In this document: positions 1-7,247 of the stretch, in pieces
Layout of the letters: every line of letters starts with the position of its first letter
Numbering within the stretch: position 1 is the first letter of the stretch
From: an uncultured Erythrobacteraceae bacterium
GTDB taxonomy: Bacteria > Pseudomonadota > Alphaproteobacteria > Sphingomonadales > Sphingomonadaceae
DNA: 7,724 nucleotides
Assembly (NCBI GenBank): GCA_950071875.1
Contig: CATMNW010000105.1
Coordinates: 1-7,724 of the forward strand
Direction: 5' to 3'
The notes under the pieces: model-generated
Database searches by the model: none
Told to the model about the DNA's origin: nothing
The model's input: only the letters and a program-made list of their open reading frames with translations
Program-made: the position numbers and the translations under genes

Positions 1-806
1 CGAACCGCAGATCGTTTTTGTCGACAATCGACGCGCTGCTCGCCGATGCCGCAGATAACCTCGGAGCGCAGATCGTCTTCGATGGCAATGCTGGCGACAA
101 TCTGCTCTGCTTTCTTCATTCAGCAGCGCCGGTCGTCGACCGCTTGCGGGTCGAAGGACCCGGACGCGGCGCGGTCGAAACCCTGCTCGACATGTGCCGC
201 GTTACCGGCTGCGATTTGCCTACTATGGTCAAGGCGACTCTAAAGCGTTTGGTGCGCCGCCCACGCGGCGAATGGCCTTGCGACCGGCGCCTGCTTGCCG
301 ATCATCTCGGATTGGATGAGGCGTTGGACCCCGTAACAAACTGGCTCGATATCGATGTGGGGCGCCATGGGGGGAAACACGATCATCTAGCCCTGATCAT
401 GCGTGCCCAGCACCATGTTCACGGGCTTGGCGTCGGGCCTGAACGCTTCTCACCACTGATGAGCCAGCCTTTGCTCGAATTGTGCCTGAGCATCCCCACA
501 TGGCTTTGGGCCAAAGGCGGTCGCAACCGTGCGCTCGCGCGCGATGCTTTTGCCGCTGACCTTCCGCAGAGCCTGCTGGCACGCACCTCCAAATCAGGAC
601 CAGACAGCTTCATCCGCCTCGCGTTCCACCACCATCGAAGCGCCCTTCGCGAATTGTTGCTCGATGGCCTGATCGCACGGAATGCATTGCTCGACCGCGC
701 CAGTGTTGAAGCCGCATTTGAACTCGACACGTCGCTTGATGGGTCGACAATCTACCGACTTCTGGATCTGGCCGAAGCCGAAACCTGGGCCCGGTCATGG
801 CAATAA
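1..806 (+). CDS. Lasso peptide cyclase, asparagine synthetase-like (C-terminal part; 5' end outside window)
   Basis: The frame is open from the window edge (first full codon at base 3) to TAA at 804-806, giving 267 residues. Lasso cyclases use ATP to adenylate an Asp or Glu side chain of the leader-free core peptide and join it to the N-terminal amine, forming the macrolactam ring in the cytoplasm. The motif FDGNAGDN (residues 26-33 of the fragment) stands where asparagine synthetases carry the SGxGxDE motif, and the following LHSAAPVVDRLR and DMCRVTGCD stretches resemble sphingomonad lasso cyclases. The ATP-binding SGGxDS loop and the N-terminal domain must lie left of the window, since the family is usually about 550-600 residues. 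A TTG at 18 could be read as a start but falls in mid-domain and is not one. The downstream isopeptidase gene, on the other strand, supports the lasso reading over generic asparagine synthase. Family confidence is high; the product peptide cannot be deduced because the precursor is not in view. Confidence 0.85.
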   Translation, partial: NRRSFLSTIDALLADAADNLGAQIVFDGNAGDNLLCFLHSAAPVVDRLRVEGPGRGAVETLLDMCRVTGCDLPTMVKATLKRLVRRPRGEWPCDRRLLADHLGLDEALDPVTNWLDIDVGRHGGKHDHLALIMRAQHHVHGLGVGPERFSPLMSQPLLELCLSIPTWLWAKGGRNRALARDAFAADLPQSLLARTSKSGPDSFIRLAFHHHRSALRELLLDGLIARNALLDRASVEAAFELDTSLDGSTIYRLLDLAEAETWARSWQ

Positions 807-2945
807 GGATTGCCCGTCGAAACATTGTAACTCTTCGGAAGAGGGTGCGCCTTCCATCTCGCTCCACCGCCGGTATTGCTGCGCCCGTGCCGGATCGCAG
901 TTGATACGATCCATCAGCCAGAATTCGAACCATTCGGTCGATCGCTCGTAGATCGCCTGCCGGTGGGCGGGCTGCCATTTCACATGCGTTTCGTTCTCCA
1001 GCACGTAGAGTTCGATGGCCCGCCCGCGATGCGAATAGGTTTCTATCACATCGAGGCCGCCTTCATATTCGCTGTCGCCAGTCTGGATGAGGATCGGCAC
1101 ATCCACTGTGTCGACATTGAGGATGAGCGACATGGGTCTCCAGAATTCTTCGGTACCGGGCTCGAAATGGCGGTAGCCCATGGCGCGAACGAAGTCTGTA
1201 AACCGGGGTCCGGCCGCCGTCGGATAGGAATACATATCTTCGCAGCATGATCCCATTGAGGCCACTTGGAACAGGTCGGAGTTGATAAGAGCCCACTGCA
1301 CTGTTGATCCGCCGTCGCTGAATCCGCTGATGCCCATCCTCCCGGCATCGACCGCGCCCGTCTCGATGGCGAGCTCGAGCGCGATCTCCAGGGACGACTG
1401 CACTCTGCGGCGGTCGATCCAGTCGGCGCGGTTGGCGCGGACAAGCTCCTCCTCACTCGTTGCGGTGAGCGCGGCAGCCGAGAAGGTCGGGCGATCAAAA
1501 CTGAGCACAGCAAAGCCGCGGTTTGCCAGCGGGTGGATCGGCACTTCGTCGCCGGTCCCGCCGCGAAGGAAGCCGTCACTTGTGTACTGCACGACCACCA
1601 ATGGGTGTTGCTGCCCCGGTCTGTGATCGGGCGGCAGAACAAGATCGGCGAAGCTTTCCGAGCCATATGCATTGTGAAACCGGAGCCGCTGTACGGATCC
1701 GAAAACTGCGTTCGCAAGGTCCGGATTGGGATCGTAGACAACCCGCTCGGCGCCCGTTCGGATATCGATTGCAACAATGCGCCGGGGCCTCGCTGCCCCT
1801 TCGCGCGCGCAGATCAGTTCGTTTCCCGAAGGACTGCACCCGATCAGAACGTCATCGGTTGTCAGCAGCGAGCGGGGCTGGCCCTCCTCCATATCCCAGC
1901 GCAGGATCGCCATCTGGCTGTTCGCCCAGCCCGTTCCCTGGAGAGCAAGCAATGTCCGGCCTTCGGTTGCCCACCACAGTTGGCGTATCCCTTCGCACGC
2001 CTCCGCATCGCAGGAGATCCGGCTGCCGTCAGACCGGATCCCTGCGATGCGCGACGGACTTATCAGCCGGTCGGGATGCCTGGGTTCAAGCCACGCCGCA
2101 TATCCGTCCGGCCCTGCGGCATATTCGCGTGCTTGCGCAGGCAGAGTGGCAGGCCGGTGGGCAACGAGAAGCTCGGCCTCGCTGGCTGTCGCCGGACGGA
2201 TGCTGCCATCGCCGAGCGCCACGAAGGCATATTCCGGGACAATCTCACCAGTCGGGATCGGGCGGTCGGCAAATTGCGGGGAGAAGCGATCATCAAACAG
2301 GAAGCCTCGCGCAGCCTCTTGCGCAATCGCTTGTGCCTGCTGGCGAACTCCCGGACGTGTTTGCACGATGAGGCCATTGCCGTCAGCCGTCCAGGCGAAG
2401 CGGTCGACATCGTCGGGCATGGCCGTTGCCCGATGCGCGGGCGCTTCGCCCGCTGGATCGGAAAGCCAGACCTGCGTCGAACCATCGATGCGCTTGAGGT
2501 AGCCGATGCGTGCGCCGTCAGGAGACCAGCGGGGCGCATTGGGCCTGTCCCATCCAGCCATGATCGCCGGAAAATCGCGGAGCGGAAAGTCATCCCGGAT
2601 AAACTCACCGCCTCTGTCGATTTCGGTTTCAGTCTCGCTTCCATCCATCGCGGTCACCACGAGCCTCAGGCAATACGCATTGGCTTGCGGGTTTGCGCGC
2701 TTCACAACAAAAGCGATCCGTTCGCCATCGGGTGAGATTTCGAACGCCGAAGGCGCGCCGGTCGGAGCTGCCCTGCCAATGTCCGCAATCCGGACCTGGT
2801 CGTCGAGCGTGAATGCCGATCTTTGCGCTTGCGCGCTGCTCGGCGTTTCATCGAACAAAGCACACGGGTCCTGGTCGCCAGGATCGATATATGCCGTCGG
2901 CACAATCGTCTGCGAAAGAGCGGCGGCAAGCAGTATGATTGTCAC
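795..2945 (-). CDS. atxE: Lasso peptide isopeptidase, AtxE2 type (S9 prolyl oligopeptidase family)
   Basis: This 716-residue serine hydrolase is predicted to cut the isopeptide bond of a lasso peptide and release the linear form. The N-terminal half (about 45-410) is a beta-propeller with PD40-type blades: SPDG at 71-74 and 141-144, and the related SPSG at 371-374. The alpha/beta hydrolase domain (about 420-680) has the nucleophile elbow GFSDGG with Ser543. Glu626 (in GDSEYE) and His654 (in ENETH) complete a triad. The spacings of 83 and 28 residues equal those I recall for AtxE2 (Ser527, Glu610, His638), unlike the Asp of ordinary S9 enzymes. The start is GTG at 2945, supported by GGAGG at 2955-2951 with a 5-base spacer. 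GTG overlaps the receptor stop TGA (GTGA), suggesting translational coupling. The N-terminus is hydrophobic (about residues 3-19) but has no early positive charge, so export is possible yet unsure. The last 12 bases overlap the cyclase end. Confidence 0.92.
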   Translation of the reverse strand: MTIILLAAALSQTIVPTAYIDPGDQDPCALFDETPSSAQAQRSAFTLDDQVRIADIGRAAPTGAPSAFEISPDGERIAFVVKRANPQANAYCLRLVVTAMDGSETETEIDRGGEFIRDDFPLRDFPAIMAGWDRPNAPRWSPDGARIGYLKRIDGSTQVWLSDPAGEAPAHRATAMPDDVDRFAWTADGNGLIVQTRPGVRQQAQAIAQEAARGFLFDDRFSPQFADRPIPTGEIVPEYAFVALGDGSIRPATASEAELLVAHRPATLPAQAREYAAGPDGYAAWLEPRHPDRLISPSRIAGIRSDGSRISCDAEACEGIRQLWWATEGRTLLALQGTGWANSQMAILRWDMEEGQPRSLLTTDDVLIGCSPSGNELICAREGAARPRRIVAIDIRTGAERVVYDPNPDLANAVFGSVQRLRFHNAYGSESFADLVLPPDHRPGQQHPLVVVQYTSDGFLRGGTGDEVPIHPLANRGFAVLSFDRPTFSAAALTATSEEELVRANRADWIDRRRVQSSLEIALELAIETGAVDAGRMGISGFSDGGSTVQWALINSDLFQVASMGSCCEDMYSYPTAAGPRFTDFVRAMGYRHFEPGTEEFWRPMSLILNVDTVDVPILIQTGDSEYEGGLDVIETYSHRGRAIELYVLENETHVKWQPAHRQAIYERSTEWFEFWLMDRINCDPARAQQYRRWSEMEGAPSSEELQCFDGQSLLP

Positions 2946-5299
2946 CAGTGCCTCCGGATGCCGAAGGTGACGAACCGCCCGATCGGCGAATAATTGGTTG
3001 AATCATAGGGTGTGTCCGTCGGCCCGGTCTGGCCGAGCGTTTCGGGTTCGTCGTCGAACAGGTTCTGGATCGTGAGCGAGATTTCGAGGCCTGGTTCGCG
3101 GCCCTCACCGCGAACAATTTTATAGCTCATGCCGAGATCGACCGTGATGCTGGGAGAAAGGCGGCGCTCTTCCTCGAAGCGGCGGTCGCGCAGCGCGCCA
3201 ATGTAGTTGGCGGCGATATTGGCCGCGAACCCGCCAGACTGATAGCGCGCCGTGCCCCGCGCACGGTAGCGTGGTGGATTGAAAACCGTTCCGGCTAGCT
3301 GAACCTCGGGCAGATCGGGCGTGACCTGTTGCTGGCTATCGAGAAAGCTGCCCGAGAGATCGAAGGAGAGTGACTGTTCGTCGCCCAGGTTCTGGTTCCA
3401 GGCGATCCTGGCATCCACGCCTTCGACGGCCCAAACCGCAACGTTCCTGTTCCGGTTGTCGACAAAGGCGGCAACATTGGCGGGATCGTAGGGGGAGCCC
3501 GAGAAGTTTTCGAGACCGAATAGCGATCCAGCAATGAGCTCGGATAAAGTTGTCGGATCGGGAGAGAAATCGATCAGGTTTGCAAACCCCGGGTCGCGGA
3601 AAGCAGCCGCAATCGAGCCCGCAATAGGTCGCACCACCCGGTCTTGATAGCGAATGTCGTACCAGGTGGCCGAAAACGTCAGTTCGGGAATGGCGACCGG
3701 CTGCAGTTCCACACCCGCGGTCCAGCTGCGCGCGCGTTCCGATTTCACGTCCGGATTACCGCCGCTTGTGAAAAACACCGTGTCGGACCCCGTTCCGGCG
3801 CCGAATACGGCCGCTGGCAGCAGAATGGTCTGGTAGGGTATGAAACGCTGAAAGAGGGTCGGAGCCTTGAACGAGCGCGCCCAGCTGCCGCGCAAAGTCA
3901 GCCCTTCGACCGGTGCGTAGCTTAAGCCAAAGCGCGGCGTTGTCTGTTGATCGAGGCCTGGATAATCTTCGTGACGCGCCGCCGCCGAAAGGGTCAGCTC
4001 GGCGACTCCATCGATTGCATTACGCGGCGAAACGACCGGCAGGAAGAGTTCGCCATAGGCGAAACGCGCGCGCTGCGTCTTGTCGAAAGCGATCAGTAAA
4101 TTTCCCGCTTCGCTGCGGCTGAAATCGAGCGTGTTGTTTCGCAGACCCGCGCCGACAGCCAGACGCGCCTCGCCTCCGGGAAGCGTGAACAGCGGACCCT
4201 CCAGACCCGCTTCGAGTGAGAAAACCTCATTGCAAAAACACCCCTCGGTCACGCTCGACGACCCGTCCTGCAGCGCGAAGGCGGTTCGGTAGTGCGTCCG
4301 GTCGCGGCCGAACACTCCCAGCACTGTTGCCTGCCAGTCTCCTGCGACGTCGAATTTCAGTGACGGGGCGAGCGTATAGGATTCCACCTCCGGATCGGCT
4401 TCCGATCGAAATGCCGATGATGCGGCCACGAGCGTTGAGCTTCGGCTTGAATAAAGCGCGTCGATACTGGCCTCGAGGCCGGGCGCGAGTTCGTGATGTG
4501 CCGAAAGCGTAACGGCATGGCGTTGCTGCGAGGGGAAGAGCGTGGTCTCCGGATCAAGCGAGCTGGCATAGGAGCGCTGGCCAGCCTCGATCGCCGAATT
4601 GTTTGCAAAATCGTAAGCGACGAAGAACCCGCCCCCGCTCCAGCGCGTGCCCGCCACTATATCGGCCTGCTGGCGGAAATTGCCGCCATCCGTGCTTGCG
4701 CCGATCTGCGCGGATGTCGTGATGCCTTCAAAATCGCGGCGAAGGATTACATTGACCACGCCCGCGACCGCATCTGAACCGTAGAGGGCCGAGGCTCCGT
4801 CCGGAACGATTTCAATCCGGTCGACCGCCGCGAGCGGGATGGATGAAATGTCGACCCCTGCAAAAGCGGAATCATAGGGTAGCCGGTGGCCGTTGAGGAG
4901 TGTCAGCGTCGCATCTGGTCCGAGACCGCGCAGATTTGCGCTTGAGGCCGAGTTTACGTTGCTGTTGGCGAACCCTGCGCCTGATCCAATACCTGGATTT
5001 TGCCCGCCGGAAAAGTTCTGCGGAAGTGTCCGGATCGCTTCGCCCAGATCGATCTGGCCCGCTTCGACGATCGCCTCGCGGTCGAGCGAAATTGTATCGC
5101 CAATGATCCGCGCGCCCCGGATCCGCGTTCCTGTAACGACGATCGCGTTGTCCCCGCTGGCGACATCCGAATGATCGTCCTGCACTTCATCGACTTCACT
5201 CTGGGGCGGCCCTGCGGATTGGGCGAGAAGCGGCGAAGAAAAGCCTGCCAGGGCGGTTCCTGCCAAGAGCGCCGTAATTGTCCGGATTGTCGATTGCAT
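2942..5299 (-). CDS. TonB-dependent outer-membrane receptor of the lasso peptide locus
   Basis: This is a 785-residue outer-membrane beta-barrel receptor that takes up a large ligand using TonB-ExbBD energy; its place in front of the isopeptidase suggests the ligand is the cognate lasso peptide. A signal peptide is clear (hydrophobic core then LLAQ, cleavage near residue 27). A TonB-box-like IVVTGTRI follows at about 53-60. The plug domain runs to about 190, with the typical LRGLGPDATLTLLNGHRL stretch and ALYGSDAVAGVVNVILRR. The remainder is barrel, ending in an aromatic residue (FGIRRHW), the usual outer-membrane assembly signal. Only about 24 residues separate the signal peptide from the TonB box, so there is no FecA-type signalling domain. 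The ATG at 5305 abuts the Shine-Dalgarno AGGGAG (5311-5306), whereas the ATG at 5299 lies 6 bases from it, so 5299 is preferred. It sits downstream of the sigma factor and overlaps the isopeptidase start by 4 bases. Substrate assignment is by context only. Confidence 0.92.
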   Translation of the reverse strand: MQSTIRTITALLAGTALAGFSSPLLAQSAGPPQSEVDEVQDDHSDVASGDNAIVVTGTRIRGARIIGDTISLDREAIVEAGQIDLGEAIRTLPQNFSGGQNPGIGSGAGFANSNVNSASSANLRGLGPDATLTLLNGHRLPYDSAFAGVDISSIPLAAVDRIEIVPDGASALYGSDAVAGVVNVILRRDFEGITTSAQIGASTDGGNFRQQADIVAGTRWSGGGFFVAYDFANNSAIEAGQRSYASSLDPETTLFPSQQRHAVTLSAHHELAPGLEASIDALYSSRSSTLVAASSAFRSEADPEVESYTLAPSLKFDVAGDWQATVLGVFGRDRTHYRTAFALQDGSSSVTEGCFCNEVFSLEAGLEGPLFTLPGGEARLAVGAGLRNNTLDFSRSEAGNLLIAFDKTQRARFAYGELFLPVVSPRNAIDGVAELTLSAAARHEDYPGLDQQTTPRFGLSYAPVEGLTLRGSWARSFKAPTLFQRFIPYQTILLPAAVFGAGTGSDTVFFTSGGNPDVKSERARSWTAGVELQPVAIPELTFSATWYDIRYQDRVVRPIAGSIAAAFRDPGFANLIDFSPDPTTLSELIAGSLFGLENFSGSPYDPANVAAFVDNRNRNVAVWAVEGVDARIAWNQNLGDEQSLSFDLSGSFLDSQQQVTPDLPEVQLAGTVFNPPRYRARGTARYQSGGFAANIAANYIGALRDRRFEEERRLSPSITVDLGMSYKIVRGEGREPGLEISLTIQNLFDDEPETLGQTGPTDTPYDSTNYSPIGRFVTFGIRRHW

Positions 5300-5305
5300 T
5301 GTCAT

Positions 5306-5311
5306 CTCCCT
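5306..5311 (-). promoter_or_regulatory. Ribosome binding site deciding the receptor start
   Basis: On the minus strand AGGGAG is followed by ATGACAATG. The first ATG directly touches the purine run, while the second (5299-5297) is 6 bases away, which is the normal spacing. This favours a protein beginning MQSTIRT rather than MTMQSTIRT. Confidence 0.65.
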
Positions 5312-5428
5312 GATCTGTTGCGATTATGTCGCCACAGGGAATGACGCAGGCATTCACGAGCACCTTAGTTTCAAATGAAATTAAATTTGCAGAGCCTGAT
5401 CTTTGCGCGGTAAATCTGTCGCGCGCAT
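5312..5428 (-). promoter_or_regulatory. Sigma factor-receptor intergenic region with AT-rich palindrome (5369-5380)
   Basis: The gap between the sigma factor stop and the receptor ribosome binding site holds an AT-rich island (about 5369-5389) in otherwise GC-rich DNA. Inside it is the perfect inverted repeat TTTCA-NN-TGAAA (5369-5380), about 70 bases ahead of the receptor start. It could be an operator or part of an ECF-type promoter through which the upstream sigma factor drives receptor and isopeptidase. I found no -35/-10 pair with convincing spacing. The gap is too short to hide a fecR gene. Confidence 0.35.
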
Positions 5429-6010
5429 TCAGACCCGATCAGCGAAAACCGTGCGAAGATGCGCGAGCGCTTTCATCATGTGATAATCGACTGTCGGCAG
5501 CGCGATGCCCAACTCTTGGTGGATCTGGCGGTAGGATTTTTTCTCGAAGCGGTTCATCCTGAAGATGCCCGCCGTTTTGTCGGGCAACTGCGCCAACGCG
5601 GCCTCGAAGCGCCCGGTCGTCTCTTCCACCTCAATTCTGTCTTCCTGCTTGGCGCAGCACGGCGCATCGGTGTTTTCGACCAGTGGCACCGTCTTGATAC
5701 GGCATTTTTGTCTGCGGGCTTCATCGACCAGCAGGTTGCGAGCGATCCGGAACAGAAATCCTGACGGGTTCCGGAGATCTGTCAGTTGCGGGCTGGTCGC
5801 CGCGCGCACGAAAACGTCCTGAACCAGATCGCGGGCTCGCTCATGACCGACGCAGCGCGAAAAATAGGCAAGCAGGCATGCGCTCTCTCGGCGGTACAGG
5901 GCGTCGAGCGGGCAGGGCGAGCTGACCCGAACTTGCGGTGTCGGGGTTCGCAGCGCGGAGTTCGATAGTCGATGATCGTCTCGCCGGGTGTCGGCAGAAA
6001 GCTGGTTCAT
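5429..6010 (-). CDS. FecI-like ECF RNA polymerase sigma factor
   Basis: This 193-residue protein has the two conserved parts of an ECF sigma factor. Region 2 (about 36-103) contains LLAYFSRCVGHERARDLVQDVFVRAA and FLFRIARNLLVDEARR. Region 4 (about 131-188) has LPDKTAGIFRMNRFEKKSYRQIHQELGIALPTVDYHMMKAL, a helix-turn-helix for the -35 element. The acidic linker near 120-132 separates them. It would direct RNA polymerase to a few promoters, probably those of the receptor and isopeptidase just downstream (123 bases to the receptor ATG). The ATG at 6010 is the only start in the frame after an upstream in-frame TGA, although no good Shine-Dalgarno precedes it. FecI-type sigma factors usually travel with a FecR anti-sigma gene, which is absent, so how its activity is controlled is unclear. 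Similarity to FecI is judged from motifs and neighbourhood. Confidence 0.9.
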   Translation of the reverse strand: MNQLSADTRRDDHRLSNSALRTPTPQVRVSSPCPLDALYRRESACLLAYFSRCVGHERARDLVQDVFVRAATSPQLTDLRNPSGFLFRIARNLLVDEARRQKCRIKTVPLVENTDAPCCAKQEDRIEVEETTGRFEAALAQLPDKTAGIFRMNRFEKKSYRQIHQELGIALPTVDYHMMKALAHLRTVFADRV

Positions 6011-6090
6011 GCAATGGACTGGGAGGCAACCGCAATCGGCGGCTCCTCATCGCAAGCCGAATGCGGGATCCAGAACTGTGCCGCCGTTCA

Positions 6091-6106
6091 GGACGTATCG
6101 ACGTCC
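6091..6106. promoter_or_regulatory. Palindrome GGACGT-ATCG-ACGTCC upstream of the sigma factor
   Basis: Perfect 6-base arms flank a 4-base centre, about 80 bases ahead of the sigma factor start codon. The position suits an operator or part of the sigma factor's promoter. A palindrome this short can arise by chance, so this is tentative. Confidence 0.3.
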
Positions 6107-6390
6107 CTTGACCGGTTGGGCCGCCGGGCCTTGAGCGGACCGGCGTGCATGATGGCTGGCGGAAATATCCACGCGGTCGGCGCCAGAGTTTCAAACCGCG
6201 CGGGTCGAATGTGCCCAAGACAAAAGCAGCTTGCAAGGGGCAAGTGCCTCCATTTTCGAGGCAGCATGATACCCGCCCGGCGTTGCGGTCGCGCCGATAT
6301 AGGGCACTCACATGCCTAGTACTGGGGAGGGCTCCTCCACATGCTTGGAATGTCCGCTGTTATCCCGCGGCGCTAGCCATCCGAGCCGAA

Positions 6391-6396
6391 AGGAGG
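6391..6396 (+). promoter_or_regulatory. Strong ribosome binding site AGGAGG for the FseA-like gene
   Basis: AAAGGAGGTG is close to a perfect anti-16S match, and AGGAGG ends 6 bases before the ATG at 6403. It fixes the start and shows that the N-terminal frame is meant to be translated, which argues against the locus being old debris. Confidence 0.85.
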
Positions 6397-6402
6397 TGCT
6401 CT

Positions 6403-7198
6403 ATGGCTCAATCATCTGCCGACGATACTGGTACAGGCGACTTCGATTTTTCGGACTTCGCGCAGGAATTCCTGCGACGCAATCCGGCGTATAAGGATCA
6501 ATATGCCAGACTTCATTTGCGCGATACCGGCGACAAGAAAACATCCGCCGCGCGGCGAATGGCTCGGTCATGGGGCCTAGAATTTCCCGTTCGATCCGAG
6601 TGTTTCGGCCACAGACAGCCCGGCGATCTGGAGAAGCGATGCGAACGCAAGCGTCGTTATCGTGGCTGGCGGCGCCCGGGACCTTGCCGGTATCAGAGGC
6701 ACATTGGCTGAGTGCAAGGTGATTGCCCAGCACGAGAACGATGCCGGACAGCACATGGTGGTTTCCGATACGCGAAATCGTCACCGCGTCCTGTTGGCGC
6801 GCGAGCCATCTCCCGGCATTGATGGCTATGTCGTCCCCGACGATGCCGATCTTGGTGTCCGCGTAGCAGCTCTCAGTCAATTCCACCGGTCGAAAGAAGG
6901 CGCGGCGACAAAGGCGCACCATCGGCTCCTCAAGCCATCTGCTTACAAACGCTACAGGCTGAGCATCCTGCTTGCCATTCTCGATCTGCTCGAAGACGCT
7001 TCACCCAAGCAGGTGACATTGCAAGAGCTCGCCAAGGCACTGATCTATCCAGGCCTCAAAGCGGGCCGCGCGATCGACTGGAAAACATCATCGCATCGCC
7101 GGCAGACACAGCGCCTCGTCGCCGAAGCGCATCGCATGGCGGCTGAGGGTTATCGTGAATTGCTCAATCCCTCACGGGGCAAGCGTTGTGCGAATTAA
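6403..7198 (+). CDS. FseA-like DUF6499-DUF2285 transcriptional activator, read through a +1 frameshift
   Basis: Two overlapping frames together encode one 264-residue protein. The first (6403-6588 before the shift) gives a DUF6499 domain, with DFDFSDFAQEFLRRNPAYKDQY and, near residue 56, SWGLEFP. Left unshifted it runs into unrelated residues and stops at TGA 6709-6711 (102 residues). Stepping forward one base at 6583-6589 continues as FDPSVSATDSPAIWRSD and on to a C-terminal DUF2285 domain (about 180-256) with YKRYRLSILLAILDLL and DWKTSSHRRQTQRLV, a basic helix expected to touch DNA. DUF2285 is described as a helix-turn-helix variant. FseA of ICEMlSymR7A has this same two-domain plan, is expressed by +1 programmed frameshifting under LuxR-type quorum control, and switches on the excisionase gene. 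The total length fits a full family member. The alternatives are a frameshift mutation (pseudogene) or a sequencing error; an intact remainder and a strong ribosome binding site favour a working gene. Confidence 0.75.
6583..6589 (+). other. Candidate programmed +1 ribosomal frameshift site, TTT CCC G
   Basis: In the starting frame the ribosome reads GAA TTT CCC GTT. A one-base forward slip by tRNA-Phe (TTT to TTC) or by tRNA-Pro (CCC to CCG) lands in the second frame, and both routes give the same protein, EFPFDP. A TAG in the second frame at 6578-6580 means the slip must occur after it, and recognisable family sequence resumes at 6593, so the window for the shift is barely a dozen bases. No stop codon or obvious pseudoknot sits at the site. 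Confidence 0.65.
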
Positions 7199-7224
7199 CT
7201 GGCGTCGAAATCGTATTTGCCCGG

Positions 7225-7247
7225 CTGGCCTACCAGTCACAGGCCAG
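7225..7247 (+). repeat. Inverted repeat downstream of the FseA-like gene
   Basis: CTGGCCT and AGGCCAG form a perfect 7-base stem around a 9-base loop, starting 27 bases after the stop codon at 7198. Position suits a transcription terminator, but no T run follows, so it may instead be a Rho-assisted or mRNA-stabilising hairpin, or an operator. Confidence 0.4.

Larger units (their letters stand above)
6011..6402. other. Gene-free stretch between the lasso operon and the FseA-like gene
   Basis: These 392 bases separate divergent genes and contain no reading frame I can support. They should hold the promoters for the sigma factor (leftward) and the FseA-like gene (rightward). Visible structure includes a palindrome at 6091-6106, two copies of CACATGC at 6309-6315 and 6338-6344 (29 bases apart, about three helical turns), and a short hairpin GGAGG-GCT-CCTCC between them. 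I see no tRNA, attachment site or lasso precursor. It is also the likely junction between lasso DNA and conjugative-element DNA. Confidence 0.5.

Noticed and set aside
18..20. TTG as the start of a 262-residue protein
   Set aside because: The frame is open to the window edge and this point is in the middle of the asparagine-synthetase-like domain; the gene begins outside the window.
1046..1777. Minus-strand 243-codon frame overlapping the isopeptidase
   Set aside because: It is a frame-shifted shadow of the hydrolase domain, rich in Arg and Ser with no family features.
1533..2735. Long plus-strand open frame (400 codons) opposite the isopeptidase
   Set aside because: It is antisense to a gene with a complete catalytic triad and propeller repeats, has no recognisable domain and reflects GC-rich codon bias.
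5841..6311. Minus-strand 156-codon frame overlapping the sigma factor start, considered as a hidden fecR or other small gene
   Set aside because: Its composition is Arg/Pro-rich shadow sequence, it overlaps the N-terminus of the sigma factor and shows no FecR features.
6145..6402. N-terminal extension of the DUF6499 frame back to an ATG at 6145
   Set aside because: The near-perfect AGGAGG at 6391 and the domain beginning shortly after 6403 fix the start there; the extension has no recognisable sequence.
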